The notes beneath the pieces were generated by a model that did no database searches, was not told the origin of the DNA, and saw nothing but the letters and a program-made list of their open reading frames with translations. From positions 122,175 to 186,174 of the forward strand of contig NZ_NWTI01000017.1 in NCBI RefSeq assembly GCF_002531575.1: DNA of 64,000 nt, written 5' to 3'. The position numbers and the translations under genes are program-made. This DNA comes from Bradyrhizobium sp. Y36. GTDB taxonomy: Bacteria; Pseudomonadota; Alphaproteobacteria; Rhizobiales; Xanthobacteraceae. Every line of letters begins with the position of its first letter. Positions within the stretch are counted from its first letter, which is position 1. This document shows positions 43,848 to 52,351 of the stretch, piece after piece.

Positions 43848-44099
43848 TCAGCAACCGCGGCAGATGCTCTTGATCTTCTTGTCGAGCGCCTGGTTTTCCT
43901 TGCTGAGCGGATCGTTCGGATCGGTCAGGCTCTTCTCGTTCGGCACGTCCGAGACGCGCGGCTGGCGATGGCCAACGGGAGCCTGCGGTAGGGATCCGGA
44001 GCTTGCACCACCCGACGTCGATCCCTTGGTGCCGGTCTGCGCAATCGCCATGCCACCGAGCAAGACCACGAGCGATGCTGCCAGCATGATCTTCTTCAT
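43848..44099 (-). CDS. Small exported hypothetical protein
   Basis: The 83-aa protein has a signal peptide (KKIMLAASLVVLLGGMAIAQ) and a soluble, Gly/Ser-rich then charged body with two C-terminal Cys (IKSICRGC). The ATG has GGAGGAT just upstream. Function unknown. It is convergent with the DAHP synthase gene. Confidence 0.75.
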   Translation of the reverse strand: MKKIMLAASLVVLLGGMAIAQTGTKGSTSGGASSGSLPQAPVGHRQPRVSDVPNEKSLTDPNDPLSKENQALDKKIKSICRGC

Positions 44100-44137
44100 G
44101 TCCGATCCTCCATTCTCAAACCGGCGTTTCTCACCGC

Positions 44138-45232
44138 TCACGTCTCAGGCGGATAGAGATGAACGTCGCCGCAATAGTCGACGATACGATAGCTCGTTTT
44201 CGCGTCCGCTTCACGTCCATCGGCTGCGGTATTTTGCTCCGCCAACACATAGCTGGGCCCGACCGGCGACTTGCCGGCACCACCGGGGATATCGATGACA
44301 TAGTCCGGCTGACACAGCCCTGACACCCGCCCGCGCAACTGCCGCATCAGGTCCTGCCCCTCCGCCAGCGTCGTCCGCAAATGCGCGGTACCCGGCGCGA
44401 GATCGCCGTGATGCAGATAATAGGGCTTGATGCGGCATTCGACGAAAGCTCGCATCAAATCCGACAGCGCGGCGATGTTGTCATTGACCCCGCGCAACAA
44501 CACGGACTGGCTCACCAGCGGAATTCCGGCATCGACGAGCCGCGCGCAGGCGGCGCGCGCCAGCCCAGTCAGTTCGCGCGCATGGTTGGCATGCACGGCC
44601 ACCCAGGTGGTCGCCCCCTCGACATTGAGCGCCGCGACCATTTCGTCGCTGATGCGCGCGGGATCGGCCACGGGCACGCGGCTGTGCAGGCGGATGATCT
44701 TGACGTGATCGATGGAAGCGAGATCGGTCATGATCTCGCCCATTCGTCGCGGCGACAGCATCAAGGGATCACCGCCGGTCAGGATCACTTCCCAGATCTC
44801 TTGATGCGATCGGATGTAATCGATCGCAGCGCGATAGGCGCTATCCGACAGCGCGTTCTCCTTGCCCGGCCCCACCATCTCGCGGCGGAAACAGAAGCGG
44901 CAATAGACCGCGCAGACGTGAACGAGCTTGAACAGGACGCGATCGGGATAGCGGTGCACGATGCCGGATACGGGCGAGTGCGGGTGATCGCCGATTGGAT
45001 CGGCGTTCTCGCCCGGCTGCATCTCCAGCTCCGCGGCGGTCGGAACGAACTGCCGGGCGATGGGATCGTCGGGATCAGACGGATCGATCAGTTCGGCCAG
45101 CGCCGGCGTGATGGCCACCGCATAGCGCGCGGCAACGCGTTCGAGCGCGGGCAGCGTAGCCGCCGGCGCCAGACCTTCGGCCACGAGCTCGGCCGGCTCG
45201 CGCAATGTCCGTGCAAGACCAGTTTTCGTCAT
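44138..45232 (-). CDS. epmB: EF-P (R)-beta-lysylation: lysine 2,3-aminomutase-like EpmB
   Basis: The 364-aa radical SAM enzyme has CAVYCRFC (CxxxCxxC for the 4Fe-4S cluster), VILTGGDPLMLS, IIRLHSRVP and SQSVLLRGVND, all of the KamA/EpmB family. The length (364, not about 416) and adjacency to epmA and efp point to EpmB, which makes (R)-beta-lysine from lysine for transfer to EF-P. Its start overlaps the epmA stop by ATGA, so they are coupled. Confidence 0.93.
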   Translation of the reverse strand: MTKTGLARTLREPAELVAEGLAPAATLPALERVAARYAVAITPALAELIDPSDPDDPIARQFVPTAAELEMQPGENADPIGDHPHSPVSGIVHRYPDRVLFKLVHVCAVYCRFCFRREMVGPGKENALSDSAYRAAIDYIRSHQEIWEVILTGGDPLMLSPRRMGEIMTDLASIDHVKIIRLHSRVPVADPARISDEMVAALNVEGATTWVAVHANHARELTGLARAACARLVDAGIPLVSQSVLLRGVNDNIAALSDLMRAFVECRIKPYYLHHGDLAPGTAHLRTTLAEGQDLMRQLRGRVSGLCQPDYVIDIPGGAGKSPVGPSYVLAEQNTAADGREADAKTSYRIVDYCGDVHLYPPET

Positions 45233-46281
45233 TTCTCACCTGCAGGCGGTGTCCACACCACCTGATCAATTCGCGCTGCGCCGCTCGCCAGCATCACCAG
45301 CCGGTCGAAGCCGAGCGCGACGCCGCTTGCCTCCGGCATGGCGGCCACAGCGGCCAGAAAGTCCTCGTCGAGCGGATAGGCTTCGCCGTAGCGGCGCTGC
45401 TTCTCGGTCATCGATTCCGTGAAGCGCTTTCGCTGCTCCCCGGCATCGGTCAGCTCCCCAAAGCCGTTCGCAAGCTCAACGCCGCACGCATAGACCTCGA
45501 AGCGCTCGGCCACCCTGGGATCGTCCATCTTCACCCGTGCCAGCGCCGCCTCTGGAGATGGGTATTCGAACAGGATGGTCAAACGTCCCTGCCCCAGCTG
45601 CGGCTCGACATGCTCGACCAGGACCTTGCTGAAGATGTCGGACCAGGTGTCGTCCTCGGCCACGCGGACCTTGCCGCCGGCAGCCTCGGCGAGCGCGGCA
45701 CGATTACCCTCGCTGCCCGAGATTGTCGACAGCAGGTCGATGCCGGCGAACCGGTCGAAGGCGCCCGCGACCGTCAGCAGCTCGGGCTCGGCGAAGGGAT
45801 CGGCGGTCCGGCCGCGAAAGGCGAAGGTTCCGATGCCGGTGGCCTGCGCTGCGCTGGCGATGACCACCACGGTGTCGGCCATGATGGCATCATAAGGCGC
45901 GCCGGCCCGGTACCATTCCAGCATGGTGAATTCTGGCAGATGCAGGTCGCCGCGCTCGCGGTCGCGGAACACCCGGGCGAACTCGAAAATGCGCGTTTCG
46001 CCGGCCGCCAGCAGCTTCTTGCAGGCGAATTCCGGCGAGGTCCGCAAATAGCGGCTGACCCGGCTGCCGTCCGGCCGCATCAGCTCGGTTCGGGGGGCGT
46101 GCAGATGGGTTTCGTTGCCCGGGGAGACCTGGAGAACGGAGGTTTCGACCTCAACGAAGCCCTGCTCGGCGAAAAAGCCCCGTATCGCTCCGGTAATGGC
46201 CCCCCGCGCCCTCAGGAAAGGCCGCCGGTCGAGGTGTCGGTCGGGCGACCAGAACGGTGAAATGGGCTTGTCCCCAGTCAT
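45229..46281 (-). CDS. epmA: EF-P lysyltransferase EpmA (lysyl-tRNA-synthetase-like)
   Basis: The 350-aa protein is a class II lysyl-tRNA synthetase catalytic core without the anticodon-binding domain: LRARGAITGAIRGFFAEQGFVEVETSVLQ, RYLRTSPEFACKKLLAAG, RVFRDRERGDLHLPEFTMLEWYR, ELANGFGELTDAGEQRKRF, GVALGFDRLVML. This is the EpmA/GenX/PoxA form that attaches (R)-beta-lysine to EF-P. It is divergent from efp, with about 160 bp between starts. The frame could run further upstream, but the extension is antisense to efp and was discarded. Confidence 0.95.
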   Translation of the reverse strand: MTGDKPISPFWSPDRHLDRRPFLRARGAITGAIRGFFAEQGFVEVETSVLQVSPGNETHLHAPRTELMRPDGSRVSRYLRTSPEFACKKLLAAGETRIFEFARVFRDRERGDLHLPEFTMLEWYRAGAPYDAIMADTVVVIASAAQATGIGTFAFRGRTADPFAEPELLTVAGAFDRFAGIDLLSTISGSEGNRAALAEAAGGKVRVAEDDTWSDIFSKVLVEHVEPQLGQGRLTILFEYPSPEAALARVKMDDPRVAERFEVYACGVELANGFGELTDAGEQRKRFTESMTEKQRRYGEAYPLDEDFLAAVAAMPEASGVALGFDRLVMLASGAARIDQVVWTPPAGEK

Positions 46282-46443
46282 CAACCCACCGCCCCCACCC
46301 CAAGCAAAACGCTGGCATCCAACGGCAAAATCAGTATGTTGCGGCCCGAAACGGGCGCCGAGGTCCGATTTGAGGCCCCAAGTCCCCCATCGATTTGACC
46401 ACGTCCTGGCCGGTGCCGGGCCAAGCAAGCAGGAAATATAGCT

Positions 46444-47010
46444 TTGAGAGTCATCGCCAGTTCTATTCGCAAGGGCAACGTGATCGAGCAAGACGGCAAG
46501 CTCTATGTCGTCGTCAGCGCCGAAAACATCCATCCCGGCAAGGGTACCCCGGTCAGCCAGATCGAAATGCGCCGAATCTCGGACGGGGTAAAGATCTCCG
46601 AACGCTACAAGACCACCGACCAGGTCGAAAAGGCCACGATCGAAGAGCGCAACTACACCTTCCTGTATGAAGATGGCGACGGCTTCCACTTCATGAACCC
46701 GGAGACCTATGACCAGGTCCAGGTTTCCAAGGACGTGGTCGGCGACGCGGCCGCCTACCTTCAGCCAGAGATGATCGTCAAGCTGTCGGTCCACGACGTC
46801 AACGTGGTCTCGCTCGCGCTGCCCCAGCGCGTGACGCTGGAAGTGGTCGAGACCGAGCCGGTGACCAAGGGCCAGACCGCCTCCTCCTCCTACAAGCCCG
46901 CGGTGCTCTCCAACGGCATCCGCACCGCCGTGCCGCCGCACATCTCGGTCGGCACCCGCATCGTGGTGATGACCGAAGACGGCTCCTACTCCGAGCGCGC
47001 CAAGGACTGA
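46444..47010 (+). CDS. efp: Elongation factor P
   Basis: The 188-aa protein matches EF-P domain by domain: an N-terminal KOW-like domain with the modified-lysine loop HPGKGTP (Lys33), then FLYEDGDGFHFMNPETYDQV and a C-terminal OB domain. EF-P rescues ribosomes stalled at poly-proline. Lys33 is the site for beta-lysylation by EpmA using lysine processed by EpmB, both encoded in the divergent operon. The best start is TTG 46444 (RVIASSIRKG), preceded by AGGAA; no ATG is nearby. Confidence 0.96.
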   Translation: MRVIASSIRKGNVIEQDGKLYVVVSAENIHPGKGTPVSQIEMRRISDGVKISERYKTTDQVEKATIEERNYTFLYEDGDGFHFMNPETYDQVQVSKDVVGDAAAYLQPEMIVKLSVHDVNVVSLALPQRVTLEVVETEPVTKGQTASSSYKPAVLSNGIRTAVPPHISVGTRIVVMTEDGSYSERAKD

Positions 47011-47034
47011 CGGGGAACAGAGCGGTCGCAACAG

Positions 47035-48657
47035 GTGGCGCCGGGGGGCGAGACAGTGGTTGGGAAAGGTTTCCGCTTCGTCTCGCAAGTTCTGGCGTCG
47101 CTTTCGCTCCTTCTTGGCTCTCCGCTCGCCGCGGATGAATTCCGCAGCCCCTCGCTCACGGCCCTGCGCGTCGACTGGCGCGCAGCGCTCGACCAGCTCC
47201 GCACCGAGATCGGCAGCCGCCCCCGGGTCGCGGAGGATTTCACCTTCGTCCCTCGCCGCTCGGTACCGCGCTACGATCCGCGCGCGACGCCCGCACTGGT
47301 GCAGCTCAACGCGGTCTCCTCGCGTTTCTTCACGGGCATCACCCGCAGTCCGGTGCCTGTGCTGTTGCCGTTCGACGCCGCCGCCTACCTCGATACGCAG
47401 CGCAGCGGTGCGCCGGCGATGCTCGCGCTGTCGCGCTACCAGGCGGATTTCAATCCCGTCGACATGTTCGATGCCGGTCCCGCCGGCTACAGCGCGACCT
47501 TCTCGCTCGAGCCCGGCGCCGGCGACGGCATGCCGGCCCGGGTGTTCGCAAGGCCGGTCGAAGTGCAGATCACGGGCTCTGCGCTCGTCTACGACATCGC
47601 CGATCCCTCAGGGGGCAAGGGCGAGCAGGTCAAGCCGCTCGCGGCGCTCTATCCGGACCTGCGAAAGTTCATCCGCGAGGGCTATGTCCGCTACGCCTTC
47701 ACGCGCTTTGGCGTCGCCTATGTGGTCTCGATCCAGTGCCTCGACAGCGTCGCCAAGCCGCGGCGGCTCGCCTGCAAGGAAGCCTACCCGGTTGCCGAGC
47801 GCTTCCTGAAGGCCCTCCGCGTCGCCGGCGGCCAACGCATGCGGCCATTGGCGGACATCGCCTCCACCATCCTCGATCGTCCGGCGGAGCGCTCAGCCGA
47901 CTTCAGCTACCGGCCGAGCGGCGACATCATCCCGAACACCGGCTATCGCAAGCAGGGCGGCCATCCCGACGTGATGGCCTATGCCCAGATCCGTTTTCCG
48001 CTCGAAAAAGCCCCCGCCTTCGTGCGTTCGCAATCCTACGGCAAGCGCGACAAGAGCGAAGGTCCGACCGCCTATCCCTGGCGCGACAATTTTTGCGAGT
48101 CGCGCAGCTTCGAGGTCTGGCAATGCGGCGGAGGCTACGGCCATCAGGGCGAGGACATCCGCGCCGCCGATTGCCCGCCACCCGGCGAAGGCCGCGAGCC
48201 CTGCGATCCCAAGCAGCGTGCCGTCGTCGCCGTGCGTGACGCGATCGTGATCCGCGGAGCCAAGGACCAGGCCGCGACGCTTCAGGTCAACAGCCGTACC
48301 GAGCACATCCGCTTCCGCTACATGCACATGAACCCGCAGGCGATGAATGCCGATGGCGTGCTCAATGGCCGCATCGTCACCGAAGGCGAGAAGATCGGCG
48401 TGATCTCCAACTATCTCGACCATCCCGCGGGAACGTCGATGCATCTGCATTTCGACGTGCAGGTGTTCACCCGCGACGGCTGGATCTGGGTCAGCCCCTA
48501 CGCGACCCTGGTCTCCGCCTATGAACGCCTGATCCACGCCCGCGGCCGCGAGATCGGCCCGGAGATTGCAGTCACGGCCCAGCCGGTCGCCCATGCGCTA
48601 CCGGAGGACGTGATCAAGCCGGACCTGCGCGAGGGGTCGGGCAGCGAAGAGAATTGA
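47035..48657 (+). CDS. M23-family metallopeptidase, exported
   Basis: The 540-aa protein has an N-terminal signal-like segment (FVSQVLASLSLLLGSPLAADEF) and a C-terminal M23 peptidase domain with GYGHQGEDIRA (H-x-x-x-D) and HLHFDVQ (HxH). It would cleave peptidoglycan cross-links or act as a regulatory LytM factor. A region of about 300 residues between signal and peptidase is unrecognised. The domain is interrupted by a Cys-rich loop (CGGGYGHQGED...DCPPPGEGREPCD). The start may be GTG 47035 or 47056. Confidence 0.85.
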   Translation: MAPGGETVVGKGFRFVSQVLASLSLLLGSPLAADEFRSPSLTALRVDWRAALDQLRTEIGSRPRVAEDFTFVPRRSVPRYDPRATPALVQLNAVSSRFFTGITRSPVPVLLPFDAAAYLDTQRSGAPAMLALSRYQADFNPVDMFDAGPAGYSATFSLEPGAGDGMPARVFARPVEVQITGSALVYDIADPSGGKGEQVKPLAALYPDLRKFIREGYVRYAFTRFGVAYVVSIQCLDSVAKPRRLACKEAYPVAERFLKALRVAGGQRMRPLADIASTILDRPAERSADFSYRPSGDIIPNTGYRKQGGHPDVMAYAQIRFPLEKAPAFVRSQSYGKRDKSEGPTAYPWRDNFCESRSFEVWQCGGGYGHQGEDIRAADCPPPGEGREPCDPKQRAVVAVRDAIVIRGAKDQAATLQVNSRTEHIRFRYMHMNPQAMNADGVLNGRIVTEGEKIGVISNYLDHPAGTSMHLHFDVQVFTRDGWIWVSPYATLVSAYERLIHARGREIGPEIAVTAQPVAHALPEDVIKPDLREGSGSEEN

Positions 48658-48742
48658 GAGCTTGCTCGCTTCCAAATGAAGGGCGGTGCAAGTGTGTGCA
48701 GTCGCGGACACCGCCGGCTCGAATGAACAAGGGATCGGCTTG

Positions 48743-49729
48743 ATGAGTGTCGGATTGATCGGTCTCCTCGACGACGTCGCGGCGATTGCGAAGGTGGCGG
48801 CCGCCTCGCTCGACGATATCGCGGGCCAGGCTGCCAAAGCGGGCGCAAAGGCCGCCGGCGTCGTCATCGACGACGCGGCCGTCACGCCGAACTACGTCAT
48901 CGGTTTTGCCTCGAAACGCGAGTTGCCCATCGTCGGCAAGATTGCGGTCGGATCGCTGCGCAACAAATTGCTGATCCTGCTGCCGATTGCCCTGCTGCTC
49001 GGCTATTTCCTTCCCGCCGCGGTGACGCCGCTGCTGATGCTGGGCGGAGCCTTTCTCTGCTACGAGGGCGCCGAGAAGGTGCTCGAAGCCGTGATGCCGC
49101 ATCATGCGCACGCCCTTGAAGCTGAGCTCCAACCGGTTGCGGTCGAAGCAAGGTCGGTCGAGGACGAGAAGGTCGCGAGCGCCATCAAGACGGATTTCAT
49201 CCTGTCGGCGGAGATCATGGCAATCACGCTCGCGGCACTCCCATCGGGCAATATCTGGACGCAGGCGCTGGTGCTGGCTCTGGTCGGGTTCGGCATCACG
49301 ATCGGGGTCTACGGCGTGGTGGCCCTGATCGTGAAGGCGGACGATGCCGGGCTGGCCCTTGCACGCTATGACGGCGCCTCAGCCATTGGCGCCGCGATCC
49401 GGGCGCTTGGACGCGCGCTCGTTCGCGGCATGCCCCCCTTCCTGACCGTGCTGAGCACCATCGGTACGGCCGCGATGATCTGGGTCGGCGGCGGCATCAT
49501 CCTGCATGGCGTCGAAAAATATGGTCCGCCGGTGGTCGGCCGCACGGTCCACGCCGCGACCGAGGCTGCGGCACACGCATTTCCCTCCATTGCGGGCATC
49601 GTCGAATGGTCGGTCGAGGCCGCCATCTCAGGCGTGTTCGGACTGATCATCGGCGCGCTTGCGATTCCGGCAGTGGAATACGCTCTTGCACCGGCTTGGA
49701 AACGGCTGAGGCGATCGCGGTCGGCCTGA
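48743..49729 (+). CDS. DUF808-family inner-membrane protein
   Basis: The 328-aa protein matches YedI/DUF808: LIGLLDDVAAIAKVAAASLDDIAGQAAKAGAKAAGVVIDDAAVTPNYVIG, then FLCYEGAEKVLE and several membrane segments (LLILLPIALLLGYFLPAA; LSAEIMAITLAAL; ALVLALVGFGITIGVYG; VEAAISGVFGLIIGALAIP). Function unknown. The start was set at ATG 48743 because the family begins there. Confidence 0.9.
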   Translation: MSVGLIGLLDDVAAIAKVAAASLDDIAGQAAKAGAKAAGVVIDDAAVTPNYVIGFASKRELPIVGKIAVGSLRNKLLILLPIALLLGYFLPAAVTPLLMLGGAFLCYEGAEKVLEAVMPHHAHALEAELQPVAVEARSVEDEKVASAIKTDFILSAEIMAITLAALPSGNIWTQALVLALVGFGITIGVYGVVALIVKADDAGLALARYDGASAIGAAIRALGRALVRGMPPFLTVLSTIGTAAMIWVGGGIILHGVEKYGPPVVGRTVHAATEAAAHAFPSIAGIVEWSVEAAISGVFGLIIGALAIPAVEYALAPAWKRLRRSRSA

Positions 49730-49771
49730 AAGGAGCGAGGCCGACCGGCATCGCTCCATCCGGGCTATCGA

Positions 49772-50275
49772 TCACTCCAGAAGCGTCGTGAGTTGCGCGC
49801 CCTCGTCCGCAACGAACACTGCGATCAATTCCGCCGGCTCCGTCATGCTCGCATTCGCCGACACCAGATGCGTCGAGCCCGGTGGTTCGAAGAAGGACTG
49901 GCCGACGCCGAACGTCTCGACTGGGCCGCCGCCGAGCTGGGAGCGGATCTCACCCCTGGTGATGTAGGCGGTCACAGATCCCGCATGACGGTGCGGGCGC
50001 GAGAATCCGCCCGGTCCGTAGAATACACGAACGATCGTGACGCGCTTGCCCGGAACGTTGGGCAGCGCGTAGGAGCCGATCGGCTCGACCTTGTCGAGAG
50101 GCGAGCTCTCCGCAGCTGTGGCACAGAGCGGGGCCAGCACATTGGATACCGTGTCTATCGTCACGGGCAGCGCCTTGCCGATCGCAAGGGCGCAGGCGAG
50201 CCCGGCAACAGCGGCCAATGCCATCGCGCGCGACGGCACCGGACGTTGCGGATTGGCCAAGCTGATTGCTGTCAT
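49772..50275 (-). CDS. Exported cupin-domain protein
   Basis: The 167-aa protein has an N-terminal membrane or signal segment (MALAAVAGLACALAIG) and a cupin domain (VTIVRVFYGPGGFSRPHRHAGSVTAYITRGEIRSQLGGGPVETFGVGQSFFEPPGSTHLVSANAS). Metal-type His residues are present (RPHRH, THL). A paralogous cupin lies at 60375-60791 with the same ALPNVPGK and GEIRSQ motifs. It lies downstream of the AhpD-like gene on the same strand. Confidence 0.87.
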   Translation of the reverse strand: MTAISLANPQRPVPSRAMALAAVAGLACALAIGKALPVTIDTVSNVLAPLCATAAESSPLDKVEPIGSYALPNVPGKRVTIVRVFYGPGGFSRPHRHAGSVTAYITRGEIRSQLGGGPVETFGVGQSFFEPPGSTHLVSANASMTEPAELIAVFVADEGAQLTTLLE

Positions 50276-50296
50276 GACAATCTCCCCTCGTGCTGA

Positions 50297-50776
50297 TCAG
50301 GATGCCGCGGCATTCGCGGCCACCGGCCGGGTCGCCGGCGTCCAGCGAAATGCGGCACCAAACCGGTTCCAGACGTTGATCGAGGCGACCGCCGAGGTCA
50401 GGTACATCAGCTCGGTCTCGGAAAATTCGCGCGCAGCCTGCGCATAGACCTCGTCACTGACGCCGTCGGGCAGGAAGGTCAGGGCCTCGGCCCAGGCCAA
50501 CGCGGCCCGCTCGCGCGGCGAAAAGATCGGCGCTTCGCGCCAGACCGCGACCAGATTGAGCTTGTCCACGGGCACGCCAATGCGCTCCGACAACAGGATG
50601 TGATGCTGCACGCAGAAGGCGCAGCCATTGATCTGCGAGGCCCGCAGCTTGACGAGCTCGAGCAACTGCTTGTCGAGGCCGGCCTTGGCCGCAAGCTGGC
50701 CCAGCGCAAGCACCAGATCATACGCATCTGGCGCGATCCGCTTGAAATCCTCGTATTCGCTGCGGGCGTGTGACAT
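50297..50776 (-). CDS. AhpD-like carboxymuconolactone decarboxylase family protein
   Basis: The 159-aa protein has the AhpD motif ELVKLRASQINGCAFCVQHHILLSERIG, a CxxC-x-x-H redox site. These proteins handle peroxides or act as reductants. It is divergent from a MarR regulator across an inverted-repeat operator, so oxidant- or phenolic-responsive control is likely. The cupin gene follows 21 bp later. Confidence 0.9.
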   Translation of the reverse strand: MSHARSEYEDFKRIAPDAYDLVLALGQLAAKAGLDKQLLELVKLRASQINGCAFCVQHHILLSERIGVPVDKLNLVAVWREAPIFSPRERAALAWAEALTFLPDGVSDEVYAQAAREFSETELMYLTSAVASINVWNRFGAAFRWTPATRPVAANAAAS

Positions 50777-50795
50777 TGCCGTTCACCTCGTGTTA

Positions 50796-50820
50796 TTATA
50801 AGACTGCTTACATCTTATAA
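50796..50820. promoter_or_regulatory. Likely MarR operator
   Basis: TTATAAG (50796-50802) and CTTATAA (50814-50820) form a perfect 7-bp inverted repeat with an 11-bp spacer. It lies between the divergent ahpD-like and marR genes. A CTTACAT motif recurs within and just after it. This fits a MarR-dimer operator controlling both directions. Confidence 0.65.
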
Positions 50821-50830
50821 GAGCACTTAC

Positions 50831-51352
50831 ATGTTACGCAAGGCGTCCGCCATCACGACATCGAAATCCCGGGGCAAAACCGCCGGACCTGATGCCGTGC
50901 ACGTGCCCGCCCCCGGCGAAGGCAAGCGCGGCGAAGACGGCTATCTGGGTTATCTCCTGCGCCAGGCCCACGCCGCGGTTCGCCTGACGATGGAGCGGAC
51001 GCTCGCCGATCTCGGCGTAACCTCGCCGCAATTTGCCGTGCTGACGATGCTGAATGCCTATCCGGGGCTATCGGGCGCCGATGTGGCCCGTCTCACCTTC
51101 CTCACCCCCCAGACGGTCGGCGTCATCATCCGCAACCTCGAACGCGACGGCGCAATCGTGATGACGCCTCATCCCGTCCACGGCCGGATCCAGCAATGGA
51201 CGCTGACCAACCGTGGAACGACGCTGTTGACAGCGTGCAGGGAACGCGTGATCGCGCTGGAAAAGCGGCTGGCCGGCGGCCTCGACGCCAAGGCCGAGGC
51301 GAGCATTCGCCGCTGGCTCGCCAACGTCGCGACGGAGCTGCAGCAGGAGTAG
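50831..51352 (+). CDS. MarR-family transcriptional regulator
   Basis: The 173-aa protein has the winged-helix core of MarR: QFAVLTMLNAYPGLSGADVARLTFLTPQTVGVIIRNLERDGAIVMTPHPVHGRIQQWTLTNRG, with a helical dimer interface at both ends. A Cys in the C-terminal part (LLTACRERVIALE) might sense oxidants. The N-terminal 35 residues are extended and basic. Autoregulation and control of the divergent ahpD-like/cupin operon are likely. Confidence 0.92.
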   Translation: MLRKASAITTSKSRGKTAGPDAVHVPAPGEGKRGEDGYLGYLLRQAHAAVRLTMERTLADLGVTSPQFAVLTMLNAYPGLSGADVARLTFLTPQTVGVIIRNLERDGAIVMTPHPVHGRIQQWTLTNRGTTLLTACRERVIALEKRLAGGLDAKAEASIRRWLANVATELQQE

Positions 51353-51373
51353 ACCGGGAGAACCGGACAACGG

Positions 51374-51559
51374 CTAGTCGCCGCCTCCGCCGTCTCCGCC
51401 ACCGTCACAGCCGGCGGCATCCGAAAAATCGCCGCCCCCGTCGCCGCCGCCCTGAACACCGCGGCCAAAGTTTTCGGCGATGATCATCAGGATGACAACG
51501 AAAAGCCCGGCGCCGAACGGCCAGGGATTGGCACGGATGATGTCGGACAGCTCCTGCAT
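51374..51559 (-). CDS. Small membrane protein with Gly/Asp-rich tail
   Basis: The 61-aa protein has one membrane helix (WPFGAGLFVVILMIIAENF) and a C-terminal tail of GGGDGGGDFSDAAGCDGGGDGGGGD type. Such tails resemble metal-binding or low-complexity surface segments. It ends 22 bp after the convergent marR gene. Confidence 0.62.
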   Translation of the reverse strand: MQELSDIIRANPWPFGAGLFVVILMIIAENFGRGVQGGGDGGGDFSDAAGCDGGGDGGGGD

Positions 51560-51636
51560 GCGCGCATCCTGCGCAGGCAGAAGCGAACCGACCGTAAAGC
51601 TGCAGCCTCAAAGTCGGGGCACCCGGCGCACGCGGA

Positions 51637-51888
51637 CTAGCCGCCCTTCAACACATTCTTAACCTCGCCGTCGGGCCACGCCTCGCCCGCCGCGATCACC
51701 CGCACGCGGCTTTGGTCCGTGCCATTCACCAGCACATGCGAACTCACCCGATCACCGCTCTGCTCCAAGCTCAGGTCGGTCTCGGGCTTCCAGCTCAGCG
51801 TGGTCGCGAGATCGCCGGGAAAGATCTGCCATTGCGATCCGTCGTCGAGCTCGACGACGTGGCTTTCCGCGTGCGCGCGTATCTTCAT
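51637..51888 (-). CDS. Hypothetical protein
   Basis: The 83-aa protein (MKIRAHAESHVVELDDGSQWQIFPGDLATTLSWKPETDLSLEQ) is beta-rich, with a coherent composition. The start follows GGGGTGGA. Function unknown. Confidence 0.65.
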   Translation of the reverse strand: MKIRAHAESHVVELDDGSQWQIFPGDLATTLSWKPETDLSLEQSGDRVSSHVLVNGTDQSRVRVIAAGEAWPDGEVKNVLKGG

Positions 51889-51949
51889 TCCACCCCGAAT
51901 TCTCGATGTACGGAAGCGGCCCCGGCGCTTCAAGCCGGGGCCTATTCCG

Positions 51950-52207
51950 TCAGTCGTTGTCGTGATGAATCACGGTCTTGCTGCGATTGCCGAATTCATC
52001 TTCCTTCTTGATCACGGTGGTGCGGCTGGACGGCTCGCGCTCCTTGATCACAGTGGTGCGGTCCCGCTCGCGGACGCGATAGTCCGGAGACTGGCCAACT
52101 GTCACGCCGGCTCCGACCGGACCGACATGCACGCCGACTTCATCCGCGAACGCAGGCGCCGCGATGGCGGTGACCATGGCGGCGGCAAACAGATATTTCC
52201 TCATCAT
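51950..52207 (-). CDS. Small exported hypothetical protein
   Basis: The 85-aa protein has a signal peptide (RKYLFAAAMVTAIAAPAFA) and a charged repeat-like body (RERDRTTVIKEREPSSRTTVIKKEDEF, two TTVIK repeats). GAGGAGGACATG gives a strong ribosome site. Function unknown; stress-related proteins of this size are common in this group. Confidence 0.78.
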   Translation of the reverse strand: MMRKYLFAAAMVTAIAAPAFADEVGVHVGPVGAGVTVGQSPDYRVRERDRTTVIKEREPSSRTTVIKKEDEFGNRSKTVIHHDND

Positions 52208-52351
52208 GTCCTCCTCTTGTCATGCGGGAGGAATGCAGGAGTGCGACACTTTGTTCCGACAAAATGACCGATCGCCGAGGCCGAATTCGGCAGCGCCTGG
52301 ATGTTCCAGGAACCGACTCACACGAGCCATGTTTCGGGCTAGAATGCGCCG

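Noticed and set aside
45229..47088. Possible EpmA extension of about 270 residues
   Set aside because: The extra N-terminal part is antisense to efp and has no synthetase similarity; MTGDKPISP at 46281 is the natural start.
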